Assembly (NCBI GenBank): GCA_944472155.2
Contig: OX235271.1
Location: 124,625,329-124,689,328 of the forward strand
Direction: 5' to 3'
DNA from: Trichobilharzia szidati
Taxonomy: Eukaryota; Platyhelminthes; Trematoda; Strigeidida; Schistosomatidae
Length of the DNA: 64,000 nucleotides
Both the position numbers and the translations under genes were made by a program. Positions 11,131 through 21,660 of this stretch are shown here, piece after piece; position 1 is the first letter of the stretch, and every line of letters begins with the position of its first letter. The notes beneath the pieces are model-generated. The model did no database searches. It had not been told where the DNA came from and worked only from the letters and a program-made list of their open reading frames with translations.

Positions 11131-13689
11131 TTACCTGTCATCAGTTGAAACGCTAGAAATCTCTTTTGAAAATAACATATTATAAAGATGTGCTTTTAGG
11201 AGACAAACAGTGTCGTCGAGTACTGAAGATACGTTTATCTTCTGATGCAAGCATACATCCTGTAACCCTCAATGCACTTTTTGTAAATGACCGTAGAGGT
11301 TTTATAAAGCCAAATTAGAACAACAAATGTGTCTTCCAAAATATGGGAAACGCAAGACATGGATTTCTGCTTAGCTTTTTAAGAATACTAGTACAAACAA
11401 TCGAACGCAACATGACAGCAATGTGAATGACGTGAATGCTTGACAATTTGTCTTCAATTCAACCAGAGGATGTAACCAGTGACGGTCTGCAGCCAATGTT
11501 GAATGATGAAATTTGTAAGCTACATGTTAATAGAAAGACCTCAGTTGTCCATTCTTCTGAATTAGTAGGCACATAACAAATAAAAAAATACCTGAATACC
11601 GTTGTGGTTTCCTCAAAAGTAGGCCTGTTCATAATAAATATAATGCTTGAAACTGCTCAGATAACACGGCAACACTAAAAACCATCTGCCAAAGCTACAA
11701 ATTTTTCCTGTCATTTCATTTTATTCATTTACGGAACATCGACAGTACAATCGTAATCAGCAGAACCTAATCAAACTAAATGTTTAGAGTCTAGAGTGAT
11801 AATTCTGCTTACTTTTATCCGAATGACAAAAATTTCACATTTTGTATATCTTCCGTTTTAACTGACATCTATGTTTCAAAACACACCTTTTTGTCACTGT
11901 GAAATATACTCTCGATTAGCTGTTGCTGCGTCTTCTTGCTCTGCAACTGCTCGTGTACCAGTACGAGTTCTTTGGGGCTTACTTTGGAATTTACAGGAAG
12001 TATCACAGCCTTATCCAAAGTGTACTAAACCACCTCTTTGTCAACGTCCGCAGTGGAGTACAATATCGTTGAAGCCTAATCATTTGCCGTACCATTGCAT
12101 TATAAAATTGAAATTGTAAAAGTTGAACGTCGACCTAGCTGCGAGTAACTGTAAATATTTCATTTTGAATAACGAACTCATCAGGATGAAGTTAGTCTTC
12201 GTCGTATACTGAATTCAGTAAAAGAAGCGCTGATACATGGAAACTTTAAACAACTTCTTTAGTGTCTTTTAGACCATTCTGAACCGAAATCACATTTTTT
12301 TACTAACCACTTTGCTAACTAATCAATGAGTTACAATTCAATGCACCACATTTTTTTTACTTTACTCACTTTATGATAAAGGAAGCTCATCAACTTCAAC
12401 GCGTAAGCACTCTCATTCATTAGATGGTAGAGTTTAAAGCTTGCATATCTGTTTAAAATCTAGACACAAATAGGTACATTGTTTTGGTCTAGTGAATTGT
12501 AAGGGAAGTAATTATTCTGGGGATGATTTCATCATAGAAATTAAATTGGATATTTATCACTGATTGCAAGCTATGTTCAACTGTTAGAGATGACCATAAA
12601 CAAAATAAGGCTTTAAGATTTTTGAATAAATCTGTCGTTTTATTCTACGATCCTTCAATTTTGAAATACTGACTTCTGACTTAACAAATGAGAAAGAATA
12701 ATCAATGAAATCTATGACGATGCGTTCTATTTGACGGAATAGGGCATTTTGTTAAGCTGTAAAGATTTTGAAGTGAGTTAGTATTCGAACTTATACCATT
12801 AAACTTCAATTATTGTAATTCATTTGAAAAAGCTTAAAATATACTGGAAGCACTCAGACTAAACATATGTTTCTCATGACGATTCGAATTAACCACATAA
12901 AAGGCTTTAAAAAATGTCCTGTAAACGTTACTATAATTGCCAATATTTAATAATAATAATAATAATAATGAAATAAGGACTTTATTCCCAACTATAATAA
13001 ATATATAGAATAGAATATTCAGTGTTTGAACATATGGTATTTAATTTTTTAAATATTTTAGTGAACTTAACACCATGAATTGCAAAACGTGCATTTTATT
13101 ATTAATTGTTTTTTTCTTTTTGATTATTTCATATCAGTGTCTAAAATTTTATAGCTAGACAGTGACACTACCATTTTTTCGAATTCAGCCTTTGCAAAAT
13201 AGATTTTCAGTAAATAAGTAATATGAGTGATATTAAATAAGTTTTCAAATTAATTAAGTGAATTTCTTGAATTATGAATTTAAAAGATCTCAAGGCAGAT
13301 TTCATTAAACGTGATATCAGTTGGAGAACTAACAAATACAAACAAGACTGGACACGTGTTTCATTATATTCGAAGGCTTTAGAAAGATCCAGTCAATACA
13401 CTGTGATGAATGACACTAAATAGCAGTGAAGTTATCATTCACACCGAAGAAAGTAGGGATTTAAATCCAGTGACCGGATATTCAGGTGATCGTCACGTGA
13501 CTTAACAGTTCCGTGTTCCACACATATTAGCAGGTAGTACTTACTCACTCCTAAAGAGTCCTGAACAGCTGTTGATAAACCCTACTATGAAATCAATGAT
13601 GTCTTCACAAAACCAAATTATGATTATTGCAGACAAAGAGAATCCAAGTAAAACAATAAGAATTAGAAGTTGATAGTGATTATTATTAT
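11131..13689. other. repeat relics, no supported gene
   Basis: No host exon is visible. About 11395-11525 resembles, on the plus strand, part of the dispersed repeat seen at 59325-59640 (shared 'cagccaatgttgaatgat'-like end), strongly diverged. An (AAT)n microsatellite lies at about 12949-12970. An 82-codon plus frame at 11871-12119 is not recognised. Confidence 0.45.
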
Positions 13690-13990
13690 TAGGCCACAGC
13701 ACTCATCACTCAACAGCGGATTCTAACCCTCACTGTTTAAGTCGATTTGTTTAGCTGAAGACTAGCGCAATTCGGTATGCTGTTGTGTTACGTTAGGTTG
13801 TTCGTGCACGGTCCCTAGCTAGTTAAGTAGTCATCCTCGCACAACGATTTTGGTCCCGAAATATACTTCGTATTTTGGATGATCAGTTTGGTGTTTTGCT
13901 TTGTTTTTGGTCTATGCGGACGGATACAGTATCATTTGTGAGTATGAGATCTTGTATTAGTATACATCATACTATCAGGAGCGTCAACAC
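13690..13990 (-). repeat. dispersed repeat family R, copy R2
   Basis: Read on the minus strand it matches 59325-59640: both share 'cgaagtatatttcgggacca' and, downstream, 'cttcagctaaacaa'. Translated, both give a Lys-rich peptide ending in TKYISGP, here NTKLIIQNTKYISGP. The nature of the repeat is unknown; it could be part of a mobile-element ORF. A short match to the family's far end is also seen near 14135-14165. Confidence 0.65.
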
Positions 13991-13999
13991 CCTAAGCCT

Positions 14000-14639
14000 C
14001 TAAAAATTTTTTGCGATGGTGGTTATAAACTGAGAATGGCTTGAAGTAAAACTGTGATGCTTAAATTTTGGATGGCTGAACTTATAACCAGTCCCTTACT
14101 CAAGTGCTATTTTCACTTTTGGTAATCATAGTAATTTCAGGTGGTCTGCAGCTAATGATAACCTACTAAATGAAATAACGTCATTTTAAACTAAAAATAT
14201 GGTCTTTCTCAAAATTTATCAAGAGAACCAACTATATAAACTCTGGTTAGAAAGCGAAATATTCAAGTTTCTCAGGACACTGGATTAGTTTCAGTGTAGA
14301 TTTCGTCAAAGAACAACATCATTTTTAGAATGTCATTTAAGCCCAAACGAACACCTGATAGTTGTAGTTCGAACCGTTTTAGCGGTACCCACCTATGTCC
14401 TTAAGTTTTGGAAAATTAGGCGTTAGCTCAAAAGAATTGCTGAATGATGATCAGTAACAGCTCAGCTCTTTTCTCCGTGCAAACTTTGGTGTCCCACTAG
14501 TACCATGAGTACCATTATTGATAAAGCATTTCTATCGAAATCTGTGTTCTGCTTTTCACTGATAGTTTGCTGTAGAGTGCTTGGTCCTTCCTAATTGCTT
14601 ATGTTGTCTGTAACACCAGACGAGACTTAGATTCGCCCG
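14000..14639. other. no supported gene
   Basis: Sequence leading into the LINE frame. I see neither an endonuclease domain nor a host exon, so the LINE is 5'-truncated here. Confidence 0.45.
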
Positions 14640-15989
14640 ATGTTTTTGTTGATTGTTTATATAAAAAAATATATAAGTAAAATGAAAGATAAAAGTGGTG
14701 TAAAAAGAACTAACTTCTTAATCAAGTCTGAAATGCAGAGGTTGAGTGTAATGCATAACCAGAAATTCATATCCTGCAAAAATGCTTCTAATATGTGGAA
14801 ACTATTTAAGGAAAGCACTGGTGGTAAGCAGATAAGCAATATTCCGTATTCTTTTGATGTATGTACTCTTAACAAATCTTTTATTTATTCTCCCTCAATT
14901 GCCATGCTTCCCAGCATCACTAGTGTTAATAATAGCCCCTTTCGAGGTTTTAACACAAATGATGTTCAAAAGTGGCTCAAGTCTCTGAACCCTTCCCAGA
15001 GCTTAGGTCCAGATTATATACCTAGTATTATTTTTTTTAAATGGTCTGATATTCTGTGTCACCCTCTCACTGATCTATTTAACAAATCTTTTTCTAATAA
15101 TATTGTGCCTGCCGTTTGGAAAGACATTAAAGTTGTACCCATACCTAAATCGTCTACTGGAGCATGTGTCAAATATAGACCCATTGCTATTACCTCTCCT
15201 TTTATGAAAACTATGGAGAAACTACTTTTACTTAGTCTTGTACCCTCTCTTAAATCCTTTAATGACCCAAAACAGTTTGCCTATAAACGCAGTAGAAGCA
15301 CTTTAGATGCAGCTGCCGTCTTATATCATATCATTGCTTCCAGTCTAGACAAAGGGGCTAAATTTGTTCGTTGTGCCTTCCTAGACTATACATATGCTTT
15401 TGACTCGGTCCCTCGGGACATCTTATTAAACAAACTTGCTGCAAGTCAAACAGAATGTTGGGCTGTTAACTGGTTACACTCTTATTTCTCAGAAAGAAAG
15501 CAGTACACCGTGTTTGAAGGGAGGTCTTCCACTTCACTGCCTACTGAAGCTGGTGTCCCTCAAGGCACTGTCCTTTCTCCTTTTCTTTTTTCTTTCTTCT
15601 TACATGAATTGCCTCACTCTGATGAAATAAACTTTGTGAAGTACGCTGATGATTTAACAGTTTCAATGGCTGTTAACTCCCAGCTAGATTGTACCAAAAT
15701 AAAAAGCTTTCTGTCGGGAGTCAGTAAATGGTCTGAGTCTAACAGTCTTAAACTAAATCCTTCTAAATGTCAAACTGTTAATTTCAGCTTAAGATGTAAA
15801 AGACAGTTAAAAGAAGCCGTCGATTCTCATGACAGCTGTAAGATTGACGTCAATGATATAGGAATTAAATCAGAAATTAAGTATCTTGGACTTATTCTCT
15901 TCTTCGTGTACCAAAGACAAAGCAAAAGACCAGATTTAGTCGTCCAAAGCACGAGATATATTTCGGGACCAAATCGCGGGCTGAAGTGA
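14640..15989 (+). CDS. LINE reverse transcriptase (CR1/Jockey-like), truncated, chimeric C-terminus
   Basis: 449 uninterrupted codons. Recognisable RT blocks: SLNPSQSLGPDYIPS (fingers), KYRPIAITSPFMKTMEKLL, a palm A region (CAFLDYTYAFDSVPRD), GVPQGTVLSPFLF (block B), and KYADDLTVSM (palm C, catalytic YADD intact). The endonuclease domain is absent and the RT ends at about ...IKYLGLILF near 15900. The last ~27 residues (VYQRQSKRP...TRYISGPNRGLK) do not belong to the RT; they match the translated dispersed repeat family R. The first ATG is only the first one in the open frame, not a proven start. The intact frame suggests a fairly young insertion. Expression as a real fusion protein is unproven. 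Confidence 0.85.
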   Translation: MFLLIVYIKKYISKMKDKSGVKRTNFLIKSEMQRLSVMHNQKFISCKNASNMWKLFKESTGGKQISNIPYSFDVCTLNKSFIYSPSIAMLPSITSVNNSPFRGFNTNDVQKWLKSLNPSQSLGPDYIPSIIFFKWSDILCHPLTDLFNKSFSNNIVPAVWKDIKVVPIPKSSTGACVKYRPIAITSPFMKTMEKLLLLSLVPSLKSFNDPKQFAYKRSRSTLDAAAVLYHIIASSLDKGAKFVRCAFLDYTYAFDSVPRDILLNKLAASQTECWAVNWLHSYFSERKQYTVFEGRSSTSLPTEAGVPQGTVLSPFLFSFFLHELPHSDEINFVKYADDLTVSMAVNSQLDCTKIKSFLSGVSKWSESNSLKLNPSKCQTVNFSLRCKRQLKEAVDSHDSCKIDVNDIGIKSEIKYLGLILFFVYQRQSKRPDLVVQSTRYISGPNRGLK

Positions 15990-15990
15990 A
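15903..15990 (+). repeat. dispersed repeat family R, partial copy R3
   Basis: About 85 bp matching the middle of the R copies (accaaagacaaagc..., then atatttcgggacca). It forms the junction between the LINE fragment on its left and the broken Ty3/gypsy element on its right, and supplies the C-terminal tail of the chimeric LINE frame. Confidence 0.65.
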
Positions 15991-15993
15991 TGC

Positions 15994-16965
15994 TTAGCTG
16001 GCTATAATGAGCGGAGATGAGATTGTCTTGGTGGCGTCGCAAGTTGTGCAAGACATACGTAGTCGGCAGTCCGTGCTGTACAATTTCATTTGGTCCTTGC
16101 CAGGGTGTGGTGTCCGGATCTCGACTGAAAAGCGAAGTTCACTCTCAAACAAGAGCATAGCCGGGAAAAATCCCGTCGACGAATGCACGGAGGAGCGGTA
16201 TGCAGGCAAGCAATGAGACAGGACATCATCCCAGGTATTCTCTGGTGCGTTGTGCGAAAAGGAGCGGAGGAGATTCTTTATGGTTCTGTTGGTGCGTTCC
16301 ACCAGTCCATTACCCTGTGAATGATAAGGCGTAGTATGAGTCTTTCGAATATCGAAAGCATTGCAGATAAGAGCGATAAGATAACTCTCAAAAGCAGCGC
16401 CCTGGTCAGAGTGTAGATAAAAGGGGGCACCAAAACGGGACACCCAATTGTCGATGAAAGCGAGTCTGATCATCGGGGCACCCTGTTGCTGCACAAGGAC
16501 AGCTTCGTGCCACTTTGTGAAGTAATCAACCATGACAAGCATGTAACAGCTACCACATCATGACCTTGGTACTGGCCCAGTAACATCTACTCCAACTCGG
16601 TGATTGGGGGTTTCGGTAAAAATAGGTACTAAGGGCGCTCGGGAAGTTGGCTTAGGCTGTTTGATCCGAGCACATATAGCGCAACTGTGACAAAACTCCG
16701 TAACATCGTGGTGAATAAGTGGCCACCAGAAGCGTTGACAGATGGCGTGTTCGGTTTTCTGTTGGCGAGCGTGTCCCAGTTGATGATAGACTTGACTAAT
16801 AAGCTCGGGTACTTTAAAGGTTGGGACTAGGAGTCGGGGGTTGGCATTTGGTTCCACTATGTTAAGAACATCATCTATTAGTCGCAGTAGACCCATTATC
16901 GCAGATGCACCGCGTACCTGCTGGTAAGTCCCGTAGTTCTTTCGACGTCGGTTTGTCGTTCCCAT
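15994..16965 (-). pseudogene. Ty3/gypsy element 2: integrase, frameshifted
   Basis: Two frames make up an integrase. 16965-16558 holds the zinc finger (HQLGHARQQ...CHSCAICARIK) and the first catalytic Asp (GVDVTGPVP). 16542-15994 continues with DYFTKWHEA, the second Asp (LHSDQGAAFES) and the catalytic Glu (NGLVERTNRTIK). The two parts lie in different frames with a small gap between them, so at least one frameshift separates finger and core. The 3' LTR that should follow is not found; the element is cut off at about 15990 by repeat R3. Confidence 0.85.
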
Positions 16966-18229
16966 GCTGTTGTCGTAAATAAATAGGCTGTATTCGCTGC
17001 TTGCAGGGAGGCCCAGTCGGTGTCATCTGCAGCACACAGTGACACGTTCAATGTGTTTTCGCAATCTGGCAGGCGTGAGAGGGCGCCGGCGTTACCCTGT
17101 CGTTTCCGGGCCGGTATACACAAGTGAAATCAAACTGCTGTAAACGTTCCTACCAGCGGGAAAGTTGGCCCTTGGCATCACGAAAATTTTGTAGCCACTG
17201 TAACGCCTTGTGGTCAGTCCGGACTCGAAATTTGCGCCCCAGTAAGTAATGGCGAAAGTAGGTGAGAAAGTGTACAGGGACTAACATCTCACAGTATAAA
17301 AGGACCGCTGTCAGGCGATGTGTTTGGAAACGCTAAAACAGGGGCAGAAGTTGGACATTTTTAAGCGTACCAAAGGCTACCTGGCGCTCGTTTTTCCAAA
17401 CAAATTTCCTTCCTTTTTCTGTCAATCGATGGAGGGGGCTGCTATGCTGGCGAAATTTTGAAGCGACCCTTACGCAACTGCGTACGTCCGCTGTTGATTT
17501 AGGGGTCGACCAGTTGACAACTGCTTGGGTTTTACCACTATCTGTGTGCGCTCCTTGTGGAGTATTCTCATGTCCAAGGAAAATAACAGATATCTGCAGG
17601 AATTTGCATTTTGACGCTTGCAGCTCAACACTACTCCTGCGTAAACGTTGAAATACGGCTCGAAGGTTGACGTGGTGTTCTTCGAGAGACTGGCCGAACA
17701 CGATGATGTCGTCCATGTAGATGAGGCACTGTTCGGGGACTAGCCCTGCAGGTGCTGTTTGCATGAGCCGTTGAAACGTAGTAGGGGGGTTAGACAGGCC
17801 AAATGGTATGGTTTCGAATTCGTACAACCCCGTAGGCACAACAAACGCAGTTTTGGGCTGGTCTTCCGGACGGATTTCAACTTGCCAATAGCCGGAAGCT
17901 AGATCTAATGCGGAGAACCACTGTGCCCCACCCAAAGCATCTAAGGTGGCGTCTATGCGAGGTAGGAGAAAAGAATCCCGTTGTGTGATTGCATTTAAGC
18001 CACGGTAGTCGACACAGAGACGGAGAGAGCCATCTTTCTTCTTCACGAGAACGATTGGAGATGCCCACGGTGAGGTAGACGGTTTAATCACCTTCTTTCG
18101 TAACATGTCTCTTATTATGGTGTCCAACTGCTGTTGGTAGCGAATGGGTACTCGTCGCGGTGGCGTCCTAATAAGTAAGTTATCGCCTGTCTTGATCTCG
18201 TGTTGTACGATATTAGTCCGCCCCATCAC
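16966..18229 (-). pseudogene. Ty3/gypsy element 2: reverse transcriptase and damaged RNase H
   Basis: 18229-17333 encodes the RT: KKVIKPSTSPWASPIVLVKKKDG..., FSALDLASGYWQVE (palm A), and CLIYMDDIIVF (palm C, YMDD). RNase H follows in broken frames at about 17330-17120: HFLTYFRHYLLGRKFRVRTD then HKALQWL are readable, but the N-terminal part that should hold the first catalytic Asp (TDAS-type motif) is missing, and a stop codon interrupts at about 17159. The frame then shifts into the integrase linker. The RT is clearly a different lineage from the CsRn1-like copy at 5.8-11.1 kb. Confidence 0.88.
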
Positions 18230-18258
18230 TGTACTCCTGCAGCAGGGCCAGAGTGTCG

Positions 18259-19330
18259 TTACAGCCCTTTAGATTGAGGTGGGGGGTTATCATGGATGTT
18301 CACCATTATCATCTGGGGTAAAGCACAAGCATTAGCGCACTGATTGTGGCTGACTGGTCGACCGAATGCGAGGTTATGTGTCCCCAGCCGGATTCGAAGA
18401 CGTCTCAGGTCAATGACAGCGTTTTGACCAGTCAAGAAGTCCACGCCCAGTATGGCGTCCTATCTTACAACATCACAAATGACAAACGACTGATCGCAAG
18501 TGAAACCTTGGAACGTCACGGAAAGGGTGGTGGAGTCCGTTACCTTGATAGGGACTCCATTGGCAGTAATTAGCCATAGCTGATTGGGGAGAGGTTTAGG
18601 TTAGACCCCGAGTCTCTGAACCAATTCTTTGTGGACAACAGAGGACGATGCCCCGGTGTCAACCAGAAAAGTTACATCTACGCCCTGAAGTTTACCCTCA
18701 AGGATACGGGGAGATTTCAAGCATTTACCAAATAAAGCCACCTTGAGGTTTTTTATTGTGCCCACATTTCCATGCTCAGCGCCCGAACCGACGACAATAA
18801 TAGCACTTACTGAGGTCATTATGCTGTTCTGGAGGAACTGTGGTTGGCATTGTAGGTTGTTTGAATGATGGAGCATTGGGGCGGCGTTGTAGTGGGGCTG
18901 GGACGAGTAACCTCCGCTCAGTGGTCTGGAGTGCATAACAGGACGTACTGGCAGCTGGAGAGAGAATGTGTTTTACGCTCTCGGATCGTTTAACCACCTC
19001 AGGGGCTTCTGAGATCGATTTGGCTGGCTGACGTAGGAGCTGGCACTTGAGCTCATATGATAAGACACCCTGTGCAAAACGGTTACAAATAACGTCATTG
19101 GGAAGGTTAGGGAATAAGTACGACGCCATCTCGCTGAGTTGGTGCAGGTAGTCGACAGCTGTTTCGCCGGACTCTTGACAACGGCTGGGGAAGGTGTGCA
19201 TGTACACCGAGGAGCTGGAGGTTTTTGCGAAGCATTCGTCTAAGACGTGCCAGCTGTAGCTGAGTGGCTTGGATGCGGGAAACCCCCAGCGATAGCACGG
19301 CGTAATGCGGCATCACTCATTGCCAGCATA
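18259..19330 (-). pseudogene. Ty3/gypsy element 2: Gag and protease, frameshifted
   Basis: The Gag part at about 19316-18776 contains a segment like ETAVDYLHQLSEMASYLFP and a broken zinc knuckle starting CYYCRRFGR. The protease is in another frame at 18936-18601 ([18 protein letters not shown], active-site DTGA) and its C-terminal part in yet another (MDFLTGQNAVIDL at about 18444). Several frameshifts separate these pieces, so the locus cannot make a working polyprotein. Confidence 0.8.
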
Positions 19331-19530
19331 ATCTGAGTATACTGGGCGTGTCGGGAGAGACCGGTTTAGAGAGACTCCATTCGAAAATTCGACATTTCAT
19401 AATCGCTGTTGATGTCCTCACACCAGTAGGATGCCTTCTGTGGCTGGGAAGTGTATGTTGACTTTTTGGTTACAGATTATTTCAGGAGGTTCGGAGGAAT
19501 CTGATTTCATATTTAGACTTAGTTTAGGAC

Positions 19531-19543
19531 GCCTCCGACACCA
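19531..19543 (-). promoter_or_regulatory. primer-binding site of Ty3/gypsy element 2
   Basis: In element orientation TGGTGTCGGAGGC starts two bases after the LTR end (...GTTACA). It begins with TGG as required to pair with a tRNA CCA end; I cannot name the tRNA with confidence. Confidence 0.6.
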
Positions 19544-19545
19544 AT

Positions 19546-19787
19546 TGTAACACTCAAAAGCTACAGCCACAACCGACGAAGGAAGAAGACGAAGATGTAA
19601 GAGGAATGTCTTTGTTTCCACCCCACAAGGCTTGAATTGCCCGGGTACAAGCTGATTGTCGTCCTTTATAACAAGTTTAGACAAACGGTCTTCTTCCTGC
19701 TCTAACAAGCCCATGTAGCGTTCCTTCTGAAAAAGAAGAAGTAGGAAATTCATTTACTGGTGTTATGCTAGTTTTTGTCTCATTACA
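19546..19787 (-). repeat. putative 5' LTR of Ty3/gypsy element 2 (242 bp)
   Basis: Bounded by TGTAA at one end and TTACA at the other, an inverted-repeat end typical of LTRs, and placed directly upstream of a PBS and Gag. No second copy was found at the other end of the element, so the LTR call rests on position, ends and PBS. Confidence 0.65.
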
Positions 19788-20169
19788 GCCTGTCTGACCA
19801 AATTTTCTGCGCTTCGGTTACCCTCTACCGTGCTTCCGAAAGTAAAAGTTCAACTGTATCTATTGTCGTCACTGCACAGTTTAAGTAATTATTTCGATAG
19901 AAAAATTAGTTTCTAGGACTGGTACGCATTAAGGACACTGAAGCTGGTCTTGTCATTCGCCACGATCCCCATATGCACACTGATCTACGAAGCAATAAGT
20001 GGAGGGTGGGAGTAGCCAATCGATATTAGAATGAATCTGGGTTCGATTATATAAGCGCCAAGTCAACACTCTGAGTCGGTTTCCAAGATCCTATGTGGCC
20101 ATTTCTCCGAAAACCATGAAGTACTGAACAATGCTGAAGTCCTTATCATAAATTTGAAGACATAGACTG

Positions 20170-21660
20170 TCTATCTTACAAGATTTCCGGAGAATGGGGT
20201 GCTGGATGTAACTGCTGGATCGTCAAGACTTGTCGAGGCACTATGAGTGGGGACTCTCCGTACATCTGTGTACATCTGAACGTCCAGTTCACATTCAACG
20301 ACACCGTCTGCAGACAAAAAGATGGTTTTGCAATGGGATCTCCGCTGGGTCCACTACTATCAAATTGCTTCATGGCAAGCCTCGAGAAAGGTCAAAAGGT
20401 CAAAAGTTCCGTTTCTTGATGCGGAACTAACAAGAATAACTGGTGGGAGCCTAAGAATATCGAACCTACTTGGAATGGTCAACCAACAAGCCTCTATAGC
20501 TGGGTAGCCATTCAATAAAGGCAGAATTTAATCAAATCACTTGCCATCCACATCCGATGCATCTGTATTTCCGATGTTCTAGAAACCGAATTAGATATTC
20601 TGAATGAAATCATCGTCCAAAATGGATACCTAATGCGATTCATTGACAAAAATATCAAATGAAGAATTTGGAGAAATGAAACTTCACTTACACCTAAAAA
20701 GAAACTCCACATCAACTTGGATTTCAAAGGAGATTTAGCAAGTGATATTCTCAAGAGAAGGATCATATCGTCTCTGAGAAGAACATTCTTCGCAGCAACA
20801 CTAAGAATAGTATTCTCCATTAACCCACTGATCTGCAGAAGCCTCAAGGACAAGATCGCGCATCTGACCGCTTCTACGTGAATACGTCAGTTCACCTGCT
20901 GCTGTGAAGCCAGGTACATCGGTCGTTCAACGCGCACTCTGTCCAAGAGGATTCAAGAACACTATCCAGCATAATTGCGAAAAGGCAATAGTGGTGCGAT
21001 AAGGCGTGCGAAAATTAAACACGTGGTTAACACTGATCACTCCATTTCAACAAACGCCTTTTTCAAATTGTTCTAGAGTCAATAATAACCTATCAAAGGC
21101 GATACAATTTCGTCTTCTTTGTACCGCTGAAGCTCTGGCCATTCACATAGAAAAACCGGAGCTGTGCATACAAAAGAGGATAACTCAGCCACTTCAACTG
21201 TCATCGTAACAACTTTTTTTATTTCGATGACTTAATTTTGCTTCTTTGCCTGTTCTTTAATTGCTTATTAATCTTGTATTCATTTAGAACTCTTACGTAA
21301 TTTCGTATTATCTACTTTGTTCCTATGTACATCCTGAGTAAAACTCACTCATCAAACTGTTCATATTATTACATAACTCCTTTTAACAACTGTTTGTGAC
21401 AACTCATCACCTTTGTTACTACCCTAATTTCATTAGCACCTAATTTTCTTGACTTATTTTGTGTTACGTAACCCCAGTTGCCAATCTTCACCTGTCTAGT
21501 TAAAATAACCATAACCATTTGTATTTTTGTCTGACAAACTTAATTTACACACACATACAAAATAACACGTATATATTTCCGATTGTACAGCTAAGAAAAT
21601 GAATTCGCCGAAAAGAGACTCTTCGCTGATCTACGTGTTTTGTTTTCATTAATATCTGGA
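20170..21660 (+). mobile_element. Penelope-like element copy 1, degenerate
   Basis: Plus-strand frames in order: RT block TFNDTVCRQKDGFAMGSPLG (about 20290-20345); a long diverged RT and linker (LHINLDFKGDLASDILKRR, near 20708-20764); a GIY-YIG endonuclease of the Penelope type (FTCCCEARYIGRSTRTLSKR, about 20892); and the C-terminal block AEALAIHIEKPELCIQK near 21130. Many stops and frameshifts. The 3' untranslated part (about 21560-21650, around gattgtacagct) is shared with copy 2 near 49995-50065. Penelope elements use RT and GIY-YIG nuclease for target-primed insertion; this copy is dead. Its 5' limit is uncertain. Confidence 0.82.
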
